A DNA stretch of 64,000 nt from Heliocidaris erythrogramma (GCA_025617745.1 CM046857.1:23599237-23663236), one strand, 5' to 3'. Counted from the stretch's first letter, positions 14,453 to 25,061 are shown. Notes: a model not told the origin generated them from the sequence alone. Made by a program: numbers and translations.

Positions 14453-14528
14453 AACAAAGGAAATCATTTTAGAAACATAATTATTCATTGTACTCGGATC
14501 ACATCCGATACTTTCTGTTTCAACAAAC

Positions 14529-14635
14529 TTTTTTTTTTTTTTTTTTTTTCAAAAAAAGAGTCCATAGTATCGAACCCACGGTCTTCCTATTACCAATGCG
14601 CTTCGCCTTAACCTATGTAGCTACGCTCACTACAC
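14529..14635 (-). mobile_element. SINE head (tRNA-like) with long A-run
   Basis: On the minus strand, from about 14633 to 14559, there is a tRNA-like segment with an A-box-like TAGCTACATAGG and a B-box-like GTGGGTTCGATAC. It is followed by a run of about 21 A (T on the plus strand, 14529-14549). It differs from the SINE at 257-535. This could be a short SINE or a retroposed tRNA-like sequence; no cloverleaf good enough for a functional tRNA was seen. Confidence 0.5.
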
Positions 14636-14761
14636 ACTAAATTCACTCGAAATAAAGGTTATATCCGAAAAGTTTAAGCGTAAGCTTGCAAGCTTATCTG
14701 CGCATGCTTATATACATATTCATAGTTTGTATTCTCATGAATATTAATGAGAATCCACCAT

Positions 14762-14780
14762 TGTCATTTTGGTTGGCCTC
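14762..14780 (-). repeat. Inverted scrap of the 216-bp satellite box
   Basis: Nineteen bases are the exact reverse complement of the GAGGCCAACCAAAATGACA box that is repeated in the array ending 310 bp to the left. It is the only inverted copy to the right of the array. Confidence 0.6.
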
Positions 14781-14796
14781 TTTAAGTGCTTACCGT

Positions 14797-15189
14797 TAGG
14801 GCATGTGCACTTCAGTTCATTCTGCTGAAGTTGTGCTATATACTACTACTTGTAAAAGTTTGTTACGTTCCTTTTTTCACAATTATAAGTGGAGCAGAAG
14901 AAAATTCAACACTAAAAGATTTTTCACGTCTATTTCTTGGTACAGCATAGCATACAAAAAGGCAAGTAGCCCTCGTGTGTTTTCCTTTTACAACATATTC
15001 AGCATTATGAGAAACACGGAAAAGGGAGTGGGGTAAAGTTTACGCGTAATTACAATGTCAGGAATCTTAGCCTCCCTTTTCCGATAAATTTAATATCTAT
15101 CGATCTGAAAGATTTGTTTGTTTGTTTGTTTGTTGTTGTTGTTTTTTTTTGGGGGGGGGGAGGGAAGGAATCAAGCTGAAGAGAATGCT

Positions 15190-15220
<31 letters not shown>

Positions 15221-16003
15221 AGAGAGGGGGGGGGGGGGGGATAGCGCTGGTTTGCAAGGATTAAAAAATATCTAGTTTTCACTTTCTTTAATTTCATTTT
15301 TAAGGGGGAGCCTCTGGACTTCATCTTTACGCCTTTTACTTTAATTTCAGTCATTGCTAAACATGGAGAAGTTTTCGCGTAATTACAATGTCGTGAATCT
15401 TAGCCTCCCTCTTCCGATAAATTTAATATCTATCGATCAGAAAGATTTGTTGATGTTGTTGTTGTTGTTGTTTTTTTTTGGGGGGGGGGAAGGTATCAAG
15501 CTGAAGAGAATGCTAGAGAAAGAATGTGAGAATGAGAGAAGGAGAGAGAGAGAGTGAGAGAGAGAGAGAGAGGGGGGGGGGGGGGGGGTAGCACCGGTTT
15601 CCAAGGATTAAGAAAATATCGAGTTTTCACTTTCTTTAATTTCATTTTTAAGGGGGAGCCTCTGGACTTCATCGTTACGCCTTTTACTTTAATTTCAGTC
15701 ATTGCTAAACATGCAGAAAAATGATTTGAACATTTGACATTTGACATTTGACATTTGGGTACATGCTCAAAAGTTTAAAACCATTAATACATGGTGAAAA
15801 AGCAACATATGTGTTCCATATTTGGCAACTTTATACTGATTCCAGTATCTAGTTCTTCATATTGTTTTATTTTAGGCTGATTTTCATGAATAATATATGT
15901 TTTGAATTCTGTACTTAAGTCATCAAAAGATACGGCCATGAAAAACAGAGAATTGCCTGCTCATTGCTATGCATTTCGGGTACAAAGGATTCAAGGTGTT
16001 AAA

Positions 16004-16036
<33 letters not shown>

Positions 16037-16213
16037 ATGCGTCATTGCCTCATTTCAAAGTTGGCACACTGTAGTCTGTCTCGAACGTAAGGGTCAAAGT
16101 CCATAATGACAATATTATTACCTGGCGCTGCACAGAGGCTGCCGGACCCACGGTCAATTGGGCAAAAAGAATTTTCATTTCGGTTAATAAAATTTGGAAT
16201 GGACTATAATTGG

Positions 16214-16249
<36 letters not shown>

Positions 16250-16802
16250 GTGGAAACATATTAATGCATGTGCACTTCATTTTCATTCTGCTGAAATTGT
16301 GCTATATACTACTACTTGTAAAAGTTTGTTATGTTCCTTTTTTCAAAATTTTAAGTGGAGCAGAAGAAAATTCAACACTAAAAGATTTTTCACGTCTATT
16401 TCTTCAGCATAGCATACAAAAAGGCAAGTAGCCCTCGTGTGTTTTCCTTTTACAACGGATTCAGCATTATGAGAAACACGGAAAAGGGAGTGGGGTAAAG
16501 TTTACGCGTAATTACAATGTCAGGAATCTTAGCCTCCCTCTTCCGATAAATTTAATATCTATCGATCTGAAAGATTTGTTTGTTTGTTTGTTGTTGTTGT
16601 TTTTTTTTTTTGGGGGGGGGGGAGGAGGGAAGGAATCAAGCTGAAGAGAATGCTAGAGAGAGAGAAGAGAGAGAGAGAGAGATAGAAGGGGGGGGGGGCT
16701 AGCGTCGGTTTGCAAGGATTAAAAAATATCTAGTTTTCACTTTCTTTAATTTTATTTTTAAGGGGAAGCCTCTGGACTTCATCTTTACGCCTTTTACTTT
16801 AA
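14797..16802 (+). repeat. 0.96-kb tandem array, segment 1 (two units)
   Basis: First units of the second tandem family. Order within a unit: GTGCACTTCAGTTCATTCTG; TACTACTACTTGTAAAAG; GTGGAGCAGAAGAAAATTCA; TTCTTCAGCATAGCAT; CTCCCTCTTCCGATAAATTT; a GTT/T-run then G-run; (GA)n; a second G-run; TTTGCAAGGATTAA; TTACTTTAATTTCAGTCATTGC; CCATATTTGGCAACTTTATA; ACGGCCATGAAAAACAGAGA; a second (GA)n; GTAGTCTGTCT; TAATGACAATATTATAGTG. The stretch around 15355-15750 is a partial internal duplication. The segment ends where the 928-bp element is inserted. Confidence 0.93.
16119..16248 (+). mobile_element. 5'-truncated SINE copy inside an array unit
   Basis: It matches the 3' half of the SINE at 257-535 and ends in (ATT)n. 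It interrupts the array between AATATTAT and AGTGGAAACAT; intact units read ATTATAGTGTAAACAT at this place. The AT-rich junction leaves the exact TSD ambiguous (AATATTAT-like on both sides). A 5' truncation with a simple-repeat tail fits target-primed insertion. Confidence 0.75.
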
Positions 16803-17730
16803 AGTAGATATTCAAAGAAAATCACAAATATGGCAATTAATGTATCACTAGAAACTGGGAAGCTTACAGATGGCAATCGTATAAGTTTTATGTCAACTGC
16901 GTATCTGATGATTATAAAAACAACACAAATAAAAGCTCTCCTCAGCATCTGGAATATCCGAGGATTCGCCAGAAATATAGCGATGTTTTGACGTCGTCAC
17001 ACCGGGATCGATCCTGCTTAAGCAGACGACGTCCTATAATGAATGAACGTAATTACAATGCAATTATTTATCAAATTATAAAGAGTTTGGTATATTTAAA
17101 CATGACCTTATTTCACACCATTATAAAGGGAAAGTGAAAGTGATTCTGATAGCTAAAACCGTTTGATTGTAAATACACAGGAGAAGGGTCAATGATCAAT
17201 GAAATAAACCCCACTTTCAAATTGAAAAGCCCTCCGAATAATAGCAGGATGGTATTCGTTCCCTCTTGAAATGTCGAACATGCCCCGGTGCAAGCAGCTG
17301 AAAATACAATGGCGTCTTATTTTGTTTACAAGTGACTGATTCCTTTATTTTTTTAACGCTGCATTTTTCATCAAAATAATACCATACACGAAGTTAAGAG
17401 TGAGGCAACAGACTGACATTAAGACTGACGCTAGTGAAGGAAGAGAAATAAGTGAAGAGGAGATGACAAAATAGGCTCTGAAAAATGTGTAAGATGTTAT
17501 GGGACATCGTCTGCTTAGACAGGACTGGTCCATGGTGTGTCGTCACATATCTCAGCAGCGTTCGAGGAGCTCTTCAGCTGCTATATTGGGGGCTGTATTT
17601 TACCTTTTTATAATTGATAATAATCATTACTTCAAATGTTTCCAAGCGTTGAATTTGGATAACCTTGTTTAATTTATGCCATCTATGCAATAATAAGTAT
17701 TAAGCCAATATTTAAAATCATTGAAGTTCT
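16803..17730. mobile_element. 928-bp foldback-type element, 8-bp TSD TACTTTAA
   Basis: The array unit stops after TACTTTAA (16795-16802) and resumes with TACTTTAATTTCAGTCATTGC at 17731, so the 928 bases between are an insertion with an 8-bp TSD. Inside, the segment near 16978-17040 (GTCGTCACACC...CTTAAGCAGACGACGTCC) is matched in inverse orientation near 17500-17560 (GGACATCGTCTGCTTAGAC...GGTGTGTCGTCACA). I saw no good terminal inverted repeat at the very ends and no transposase. The 8-bp TSD would suit hAT or a similar group, but the family stays open. Confidence 0.65.
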
Positions 17731-17851
17731 ACTTTAATTTCAGTCATTGCTAAACATGCAGAAAAATGATTTGAACTTGTCAGACATTTGGGAACATGCT
17801 GAAAAGTTTAAACCATTAATACTTGGTAAAAAGGCAACATATGTGTTCCAT
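17731..17851 (+). repeat. 0.96-kb tandem array, segment 2 (fragment)
   Basis: About 120 bases of a unit, from TACTTTAATTTCAG to TGTTCCAT, lie between two insertions. The last 8 bases are the target-site copy of the 8.6-kb insertion that follows. Confidence 0.9.
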
Positions 17852-17996
17852 CCGTGTTGTAGTGGTAAATATTTTTTTGGGTATACTCCCTTATACTGAT
17901 AGCTCAATCCTCAGAGCACCAAGTTACGACAAGGCGATGCACCGTGCTGTGGTGGTGATTCACAAACACAATAACCCCCGTGACCTGACAAGAAAA

Positions 17997-18031
17997 CACA
18001 CACACACTCACCCTCACACCCACACACATCG

Positions 18032-18064
<33 letters not shown>

Positions 18065-18066
18065 TA
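17997..18066. repeat. (CA)n microsatellite
   Basis: ACACAC tract with CTCA and TCGT interruptions. Its His/Thr-rich and Val/Cys-rich translations on the two strands are artefacts of the repeat. Confidence 0.95.
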
Positions 18067-18589
18067 CACGCTCACATGCACCCCCACCCCCCCCCCCCGA
18101 GTGCCCAAACCTATCTACGTCAGCGAGGGAGCAAAGCGACCGATCGGCAAATTTTTCAATTTTTAACCCTAAAAAAACGCAATTTCTTGTGCATTTTACC
18201 CAGAAAGAGTCGAGAAATTCAGCAAGGGTACCTGAAGTTGAGATTTCTTTCAGAAGTTGAACCTTTGCAAACGCTGTTTTATACACTTTATTTATCTTAC
18301 TTCAAATTTTAACCCTTTAAGCTATTTATGAACAATATAGGCCTACTGGGGGCGCGAAATTACGAGATCCTGAAAGATAATAATTATGCGAGGGAGCAAA
18401 GCGACCGAGCTTTCGAAAATTTTCGCATTTCAAACCTTCAAAAACTAGATTTTTAGTGCATTAACAGGCCATTACCCCACCTCATATTTTTGGGGGGATA
18501 TATACCCCTACCGCCCCCCCCCCCCCCTCCAGGGATCGACACCCACTAGTGGGGGCCAGACGTGAAGGATCCAACCACACAGCCAGGAT
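18067..18589. other. Unassigned sequence with C-runs
   Basis: Non-coding, with C-runs at about 18085 and 18515. The phrase GAGGGAGCAAAGCGACCGA occurs twice (near 18125 and 18390), so this is itself part of a dispersed or tandem repeat. No gene was found. Confidence 0.5.
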
Positions 18590-19558
18590 GTCATTATAGG
18601 GGGCGGTTGTGAGCACGCGAAGAGTGCGAAATTGGTGCGTGCTCCCCAGGGGGGTGGGTGCAGGGAGGGGAAGCACGAAAGCTCTGACGTTTTATAGCAA
18701 ATTTGAGAGAAAGATAACTGCTCGTAGCACCCCCCCTTTTTTTTTAGGGGAAAAGGTATTTCTAGGTCAGGACCTTTTTTACAGTTATTTGGACGCAACA
18801 CAGCATTGTATCTAACAGGCGCTCGGAGCGCGAAAGCTCTGACGTTTTATAGCAAATTTGAGAGAAAGATAACGGCTCGTAGCACCTTTTTTAGGCGGAA
18901 AGTTATTTCGACGTCCGGACTGCTTTTCAGTTATTTGGGCGTAATACTGCACTGCAACAGGGATGGGCGCAGGGAGGGGGGGGGGGGGGGGGGATTCCCG
19001 CGCGAAGCGCGAAAGCTCTGATATTTTAGCAAATTTGAGAGAAAGATAACGGCTTGTAGCAAACAAAGGCGGAAAGTTATAGTTGGACGAACCGCTGCTT
19101 TTTCAATTACTTGGAGCAATATTGCACGGTATGTAATAGGGGTGGGTGCAGGAAGGAGGAGTTTCCCTCCTTCCCGCGCGAAGCGCGAAAGCTCTAACGT
19201 TTTAGCACCTTTTTAGGCGAAATGTTAGTTCGACGCCCTGGCTGCTTTTCAGTTATTTTGGAGGTAATACTGCACTGTAACAAGGATGGGTGCAGGGAGT
19301 GGGAGTTTCCCCCTTCCCGCGCGAAGCGCGAAAGCTCTGACGTTTTAGCAAATTTAAGAGAAAGAAAACGGATTGTAGCAAACAATTTGTTTAGGCGGAA
19401 AGTTATAGTTCGACGCCATGACTGCTTTTCAGTTATTAGGACGCAATACTGCACTGTATGTGACAGGGGTTGGTGCAGGGAGAGGAGAGTTATTTCCCCC
19501 TTCCCGCGCGAAGCGCGAAAACTCTCTCAATTCTCCCGCTTTTCGCTCTCGCTTTTTT
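18590..19558 (+). repeat. Diverged tandem repeat, unit about 150-180 bp, 5-6 units
   Basis: Anchor phrases recur: GCGAAGCGCGAAAGCTCT, GACGTTTTAGCAAATTTGAG, AGAAAGATAACGG, GGCGGAAAGTTAT, TGCTTTTCAGTTATT, ATACTGCACTGTA, then GGGTGCAGGGAG followed by a G- or T-rich break. Copies start near 18673, 18831, 19006, 19180, 19325 and 19508. Reading frames across it are not preserved between units. Confidence 0.85.
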
Positions 19559-20737
19559 AGCTCACCTGAGCTTTAGGCTCGGGTGAGCTATTGCGATGGA
19601 AATTTGTCCGTCGTCCGTCGTCCGTCGTGCGTCGTGCGTCGTGCGTCGTGCGTCGTGCGTTAACTTTTTACATTTTCATCTTCTTCTCCAAAACCCATGA
19701 TCGGAATTCAACCAAACTTGGTAGGAATCATCCTTAGGGGTAGGGGACCCAAAGTTGCTAAAATGGTACATGTGGCCAGGGGGAGGGGGGGGGGGGGGGG
19801 CGAGGGGGAGGGCCCCCAATTGTAAAAGCTATGTAAATTTCAAATATCTTCTTCTCCAGAACCAGGCATAGCTCAGACTTGGTATTGTGTATGGAGATAC
19901 CTCTATAGATGAAGAATGAATGTTGTTCATGAAATTTCTCTGAGTGGCCCTATAGGGGCCCTGTGGGGGTAACATACTGGAGGGGGGGGGGGGGGGCGCT
20001 GCCAGGCAAAATGTACATTCTGATCTTCTTCTCCAAAACACATGATCGGAATTCAACCAAACTTGGTAGGAATCATCCTTAGTGGTAGGGGACCCAAAGT
20101 TGCTAAAATGGTACATGTGGCCCCCAGGGGGGGGGGGGGGGGCCAGGGGGAGGGCCCCCAATTGTAAAAGCTATGTAAATTTCAAATATCTTCTTCTCCA
20201 GAACCAGGCATAGCTCAGACTTGGTATTGTGTATGGAGATACCTCTATAGATGAAGAATGAATGTTGTTCATGAAATTTCTCTGAGTGGCCCTATAGGGG
20301 CCACCCTGATAGCAGAAAGTGATAAAAAATGACGTGATATTTACGTCGTGGTTTTCGTCTTTTTTACGTCCTGTAATTACGTCAATAAGACGACAACTTG
20401 CACCAACGCAAGACGTCAAGAGAACGTCTTGTTTTGACGTCATCTCTACGTCTTCATTCATCTTCCCTGATAGCAGAAAGTGTTAAAAATTACGTGATAT
20501 TTACGTCGCGGTTTTCGTCTTTTTTACGTCCTGTAATTACGTCAATAAGACGACAACTTACACCAACGCAAGACGTCAAGAGGACGTCTTATTTTGACGT
20601 CATCTCTACGTCTTGTACACCGTAAAAACTAAAGTGCTACTTTTAGGGGCATGTATAGTGACTGCACCTGAAATGCTGTTTATAGCACTTGTAGTGTGCT
20701 AATTTACCAGCAAAAAAAAAAAAAAAAATGTGACCGT

Positions 20738-20796
20738 GGCGAGCCTCGAACCAGGTTCCGCTGATTGGGAGGCGCTGACGTTACCGATGGACTAAC
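20738..20796 (-). pseudogene. tRNA-like arm (left) of the 506-bp MITE
   Basis: On the minus strand it begins GTTAGTCCATCGGTAACG (A-box-like) and ends with a B-box-like CCTGGTTCGAGGCTCGCC. It is an inverted partner of 20910-20969. There is no clean cloverleaf, so it is not called as a tRNA gene. Confidence 0.6.
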
Positions 20797-20909
20797 AAAT
20801 GCTTCTTGCAATCCAGTTTAGTCATGAGAGTCAAATAGATAACATGAACTATGTGGTGTCGTAAATTCACTATGTAACAATATGATCTGCTCTAAATCGT
20901 ACAATGTGA

Positions 20910-20969
20910 GTTAGTCTAGCGGTAATGCCAGCAATTCTCGATCAGCGGACCCTGGTTCGAAGCTCGCCC
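20910..20969 (+). pseudogene. tRNA-like arm (right) of the 506-bp MITE
   Basis: GTTAGTCTAGCGGTAATGCC at the start is an A-box-like segment, and CCTGGTTCGAAGCTCGCCC at the end holds a canonical GGTTCGA B-box. The spacing suits a tRNA-like RNA polymerase III promoter. It is about 80% similar by eye to the reverse complement of 20738-20796. Confidence 0.65.
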
Positions 20970-21744
20970 AAATCATTTTTTGTGTGAATGTTTAGCAGTT
21001 AAGGAGCCTGTCCAGCTCCCGTGAAAGTGCTGAAATAGCACGCTGTGTGCATTCAATAGCACTCTGAGTGCAGTCCCTATGCATGCCCTCAAAAAGTGCT
21101 CAGCACTTCAGTTTTTTGCAGTGTACAGATGACGTCAAAATAAGACGTCCTCTTGACGTCTTGCGTTGGTGCAAGTTGTCGTCTTATTGACGTAATTACA
21201 GGACGTAAAAAAGACGAAAACCACGACGTAAATATCACGTAATTTTTACCACTTTCTGCTATCAGGGCATGTGGGGGTAACATACTGGAGGGGGGGGGGG
21301 GGGGGCGCTGCCAGCCAAAATGTACATTCTGATCTTCTTCTCCAAAATCTATGTAAATTTCAAACATCTTCTTCTCCAGAACCAGGCATAGCTCAGACTT
21401 GGTATTGTGTATGGAGATACCTCTATAGATGAAGAATGAATGTTGTTCATTAACTTTCTCTGAGTGGCCTATAGGGGCCCTGTGGGGGTGACATACTGCA
21501 GGGGTGTGGGGGGGGGGGGGGCGCTGCCAGGCAAAATGTACATTCTGATCTTCTCCAAAGGAAGCTCAGATTGGGGGGGGGGGGGATTATGTTAACATCA
21601 TCTCATGTACATCCTCCTAGTTGTTTTCAATTTCTAACATAACTCCTGGTGGTGCTAGAGAGAACATGCACCAGGTGTGAATTGATCCACCTCAGGTGAG
21701 CGTCGTGCCCCCTGGGGCTCTTGTTTTTTTTTAGTGGCTGAATA

Positions 21745-21786
21745 GGGGGGGGGGGCATGGCCCCTTGTGCCCCCCTGTCTACGCCA
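21745..21786 (-). repeat. Remnant end of the G-run/GCGTATCC TIR family
   Basis: AATA, a G-run, GGCCCCTTGTGCCCCCC, then TCTACGCCAGTGG. This has the same layout as the right end of the element at 34960-35011 (AATA, G-run, CCTGTTGCGCCCCCC, then GGATACGCCACTG). Confidence 0.6.
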
Positions 21787-22329
21787 GTGGTTGTTATTAG
21801 TTATGCATTAGTTGTAGAAGTGAATGCAAGTAGTAAGTTTGTAGTTTAGACAGTGTAACATTCACAGTGCCCTGATTATAAACACGATTTCAAAGGCATC
21901 TTTTTCACAATAAATATCACATCAAAATATAATTAAATCTTAGTTTTTGCAAAAGGCATCAAGCATTAGTGAGGGTTAGTGAGTCGTATTTTCAGACCAA
22001 TCATTGCATCAACCATATGTCTAAAATGCACAAACTAATCCAAATATTATCAAACCGTTGTCATAATAATGATTTTCTATTTCTAGTTTCTGCAAATCAC
22101 TGTAAAGGTTGTGCTATCATAAAGTGTATGAGGTAATTATTTAATTGTTACTACAGATTTTTTATAACACACTGTCATTGTGACGTCTTGTTTGTTTAAG
22201 AGGCAGTGTACAAGTGCACAACATCTTTACCCATTTCATACATTTTGTTGGGAGCTTGAGCAAAATATTCATGAAGAAACATACCCAATGTTAATAACAT
22301 TTTTTTAAAAATAATGTTTTTAAAATAAC
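21787..22329. other. Unassigned AT-rich sequence
   Basis: Non-coding. A phrase near 21850-21910 (CAGTGTAACATTCACAGTGCCC...ATTATAAACACG) has a diverged echo near 25622-25660 on the far side of the LINE (CAATGCAACGTTCACATTGCCC...ATTATACACGCAC). Nothing else was recognised. Confidence 0.45.
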
Positions 22330-22395
22330 GAATGCCATAGCCAATAAAGAACACGTAATAGGAGTATTCATGGACTTATCAAAAGCCTTTGATAC

Positions 22396-23973
22396 TGTTA
22401 CAAGTCATGTCTATCTGTCCTTTTAGTTGCTAATTAATTCAGCCACTTTGACTGACTGCCCTAGATGTAGCACCTGGCTATGTCTTTTGTTCTAAGTCAT
22501 GTATGTAGCAGGCAGCTTATTGAATGGCCTGACACAGGCCAGTGCTTTTGGGATAATTTTATTCATGTTCTTTTAATTCAGCACAGGTTTAATGCAAGAT
22601 TGGCATGTAGGTTTCCTTTTATGGGTTGTTGCTAGGAGATAGTAAGGTATGGGAAATCCTAAATTCTTTGGTAGGGTGTAACATTAGGGGTGGCTAGTTT
22701 GGTCACTTGAAGCTTTGATTTTGGGAGAGACAAGACCTATCTGTGGTGTCTTGCAGCAGCAGCAGCAGCTGCAGTTTGCCTGCTAGGAGTTTGCTAGGTG
22801 CAGCTAGGCGAATGGCAGCATGTTTGAGCTGCTAGTTTTAAACTGGGCGTGGCAATTTTGTGCGTTTCCAGCGTTTCCAGCTGTCCAGCATTTGTCTGTA
22901 CTGGACAAGGAGCTGTGTTCGTGCTTCCAAGCTTCATGTCATCAGTTGAACTGAACTGTAAGTTTAAATTATTTAGCTATGCAGTAATTTTAAAGACAAT
23001 TTAGGCAATATTTTTATTATCACAGAAGAAAAGTGAAATGTATAAGTGAAATGTTACAAGTGCTAAATTGTCTTGAAGCAGTAAAGCTTATTTCATTGAA
23101 GTTTAGATATTGCACAATTTTATCTTAAATGTTGATTACAAACAAGACTTATGAATAAGACTTGAAAGTGTGTCTTGAAGTATATTTCTGTGTGAAATGT
23201 TACAGATGGAGTTAAATTTAGCTTCACATGTTTGTAATCATTAATGAAGCTAAAATGTGGAAATATAGTTTTTACACAAACCAAACTTGTGTTTTATTGT
23301 ACATTCTATTACATATTATGGATAGATAGTTATTATCCTTGTGTAATTTCATGTTCGTAGATGGTGTTAACTCTGACTCAGGAGTCAGATACTAGACTCG
23401 AGAAAAGAAGGGTAGAGTCAGCGTAAGCTGTTCTCCAATTCGGCCTGGGTCGAGTACTCAGTTGCAGAAAGATGTCTGCAACCAGTGTTATGGGTGAAGA
23501 TCAGATGTTTCCTGTGTCAGATCAACTTGGTTCTCTATCATTTCGAGTTTATGTAACATCTTATGGACTAAAACTTTGTAACATTTATGCTTTGGCATGA
23601 AATGTGATATCTTTTTCTGACATGTCTTGGTTCTTAAACAACACTAAATGTTCTAGTACTATATTAATAGTTAAAATGCAATAGTAGGTTATCAGATACG
23701 ATTCTTTTAGTAGCAAATATCATGTAAACATTAAAAGCCAAATGTATCTTATATTTCCATGTATTTGAACCTAAAACTACATTCATTATAATTTTGTGAA
23801 GAATACTATATTCTATTATTCATTGTAAACGTTAAAGTATAGAACTGAATTTTGAAGACTGGAATTAACTTAATTCCCTTAATGCATGTCTCATATTGTA
23901 TTTTGTTTGAGTCTGGTATTCAATCAGTTACTCTGGACAACAAGCAAATGGCTCGTTTTAATCGGCTGTGACA
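22396..23973. mobile_element. 1578-bp solo-LTR-like insertion, TSD GATAC
   Basis: The LINE reading frame stops at GATAC (22391-22395) and continues after a second GATAC (23974-23978). The inserted segment starts TGTTACA and ends TGTGACA, the TG...CA ends of LTRs with a short inverted repeat, and the 5-bp TSD suits Gypsy or BEL/Pao integrases. No gag or pol is inside, so I read it as a solo LTR left by LTR-LTR recombination. A GTAAGT donor-like site near 22959 and an acceptor-like TTCATGTTCGTAG near 23360 hint at an intron in the leader. It is unusually long for an LTR. Confidence 0.75.
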
Positions 23974-24084
23974 GATACGCTTGACCACCATATTTTACTT
24001 AAAAAACTTCTTATGGAGTTCGTGGAGTTGCCCTCTCCTGGTTTGAGAGCTATTTATCTAATAGACAACAATATGTAGTGTATA

Positions 24085-25043
24085 ATGATGTTTCTTCAAA
24101 TTTCCTACAATCCAATGCGGTGTTCCACAAGGGTCAATACTAGGCCTTTACTCTTTCTATTATATATTAATGATTTAACAAATACAACGCATCTTTTATC
24201 TTTCATATTTGCAGATGACACAAACATTTTCTGTTCACATCATAATTTAAATACCCTTGTAAATACACTTAATAATGAGTTACCAAAGTTATCTTGTGGT
24301 TCAAATGCAATAAATTGTCCCTTAATTTAGATAAAACCAATTTCATGTATTTTAAGCACGTAAATTCTCATGTCATTGATTTTCCTTACGACATACTTAT
24401 AGATAATGTACCTCTTGAAAGAAAGATACAAACAAAATTTTTGGGCGTTATTATCGATGAAAATTTATATTGGAACGAATATATACATCATATAACTGCT
24501 TCTATTTCTAGGAATATTGGTATACTTTACAAAGTAAAGAGATTTGTTTCTTGTAAAACGCTCATTATGCTTTATAATTCATTGATATTACCTTATATAA
24601 CATATTGCAATTTAGTATGGGCCACCACCAACAAAACAAAAATCAACTCTATTTACTTATTACAAAAGAAAGCCCTTCGCATATGTACTGGTTCACCATA
24701 TTTATCTCACACTAGACCAATATTTTACCAACTGAAAACTCTAACAGTATTCGACATCAATTCACTACAAAGTTTACTGTTTATATTTAAGTATCTAAAT
24801 AACTTGCTCCCTCTTTCATTTCAAAACTTTTATAATTTAAATAACACTATTCACTCCTACCCTACTCGCAATTCCTCCAATTTTCATCTTTTCAACCCAA
24901 AGTTACTGATTGCCCATAGATCAATAAGACACCATGGTCCCGACCTATGGAACTCTCTCCCAGAATTCATTAAATCCTGTTGTTCCCTTTACTCATTTAA
25001 AGCCAAAGTTAAAACGATGTTACTATCTGAATATACAACGTAA
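24085..25043 (+). pseudogene. LINE reverse transcriptase, C-terminal part (frameshifted)
   Basis: Two overlapping frames (24085-24330 and 24294-25043) together encode the RT palm end, thumb and C-terminal region of a CR1/Jockey-group LINE protein. The first frame holds LLFLLYINDL and the catalytic FADD box (residues 42-45). A shift at about 24294-24330 moves to the second frame, which opens with NKLSLNLDKTNFMYF, contains KFLGVIIDENLYW, and goes on to the LWNSLPEFIK region common near the end of these proteins. The finger domain and the endonuclease are absent. It is preceded at once by the solo-LTR junction and further shifts between 23974 and 24085. Confidence 0.88.
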
Positions 25044-25061
25044 ATTTCTGTGTCAACTCTT

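Larger units (their letters stand above)
20618..21123. mobile_element. 506-bp MITE with tRNA-like arms, TA TSD
   Basis: The left end CACCGTAAAAACTAAAGTGC and the right end (inverse) CACTGCAAAAAACTGAAGTGC are inverted repeats flanked by TA on both sides, as in Tc1/mariner-type MITEs. Similarity continues inward (GGGGCATGTATAGTGACTGC versus GGGCATGCATAGGGACTGCA) and includes an inverted pair of tRNA-like segments. The MITE at 40677-40885 has a closely related end. No transposase was seen, so movement would need an enzyme in trans. Confidence 0.8.
20304..21269. mobile_element. Foldback/TIR element with CCCTGATAGCAGAAAGTG ends
   Basis: Three related arms of about 150 bp: two direct (from 20304 and 20465) and one inverted (21126-21269). 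Each starts, reading inwards, with CCCTGATAGCAGAAAGTG. They share the segments TTTACGTCCTGTAATTACGT and CAACGCAAGACGTCAAGAG and are rich in ACGT/GACGTC. The host repeat reads GGGGCC before it and resumes with TGTGGGGGTAACATACTGG after it. No coding sequence was seen. The 20465-21269 pair makes one full foldback unit that was itself opened by the 506-bp MITE; the first arm is a remnant or tandem copy. Confidence 0.8.
19559..21735. mobile_element. Dispersed marine-type repeat element with terminal GCTCACCTGAG motifs
   Basis: The left end AGCTCACCTGAGC and the right end CACCTCAGGTGAGCG are roughly inverse to each other. The left end forms a short hairpin (AGCTCACCTGAGC, loop, GCTCGGGTGAGCT). A 7-base minisatellite GTCGTCC/GTCGTGC follows at about 19608-19660. 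After that come two or three copies of a ~340-bp block containing ATCTTCTTCTCCAAAAC, CATGATCGGAATTCAACC, AACTTGGTAGGAATCATCC and GAACCAGGCATAGCTCAGAC (starts near 19677, 20023 and, partly, 21330). Repeats of this look occur in many marine invertebrate genomes; that is general memory, not a search. No protein was seen. Foldback arms at 20304-21269 interrupt it. Confidence 0.7.

Noticed and set aside
3528-14457. Dozens of ~69-codon minus-strand frames with nearly the same translation
   Set aside because: They follow the 216-bp unit, whose length is a multiple of 3. Variants include stops, frame changes and 22-bp length steps, and there is no independent coding signal.
17823-18312. His/Thr-rich and Val/Cys-rich frames
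   Set aside because: They are translated (CA)n repeat and C-run sequence.
20910-20969. Genuine tRNA gene
   Set aside because: A and B boxes are present, but the arms do not give a convincing cloverleaf and the sequence has an inverted twin within a MITE.
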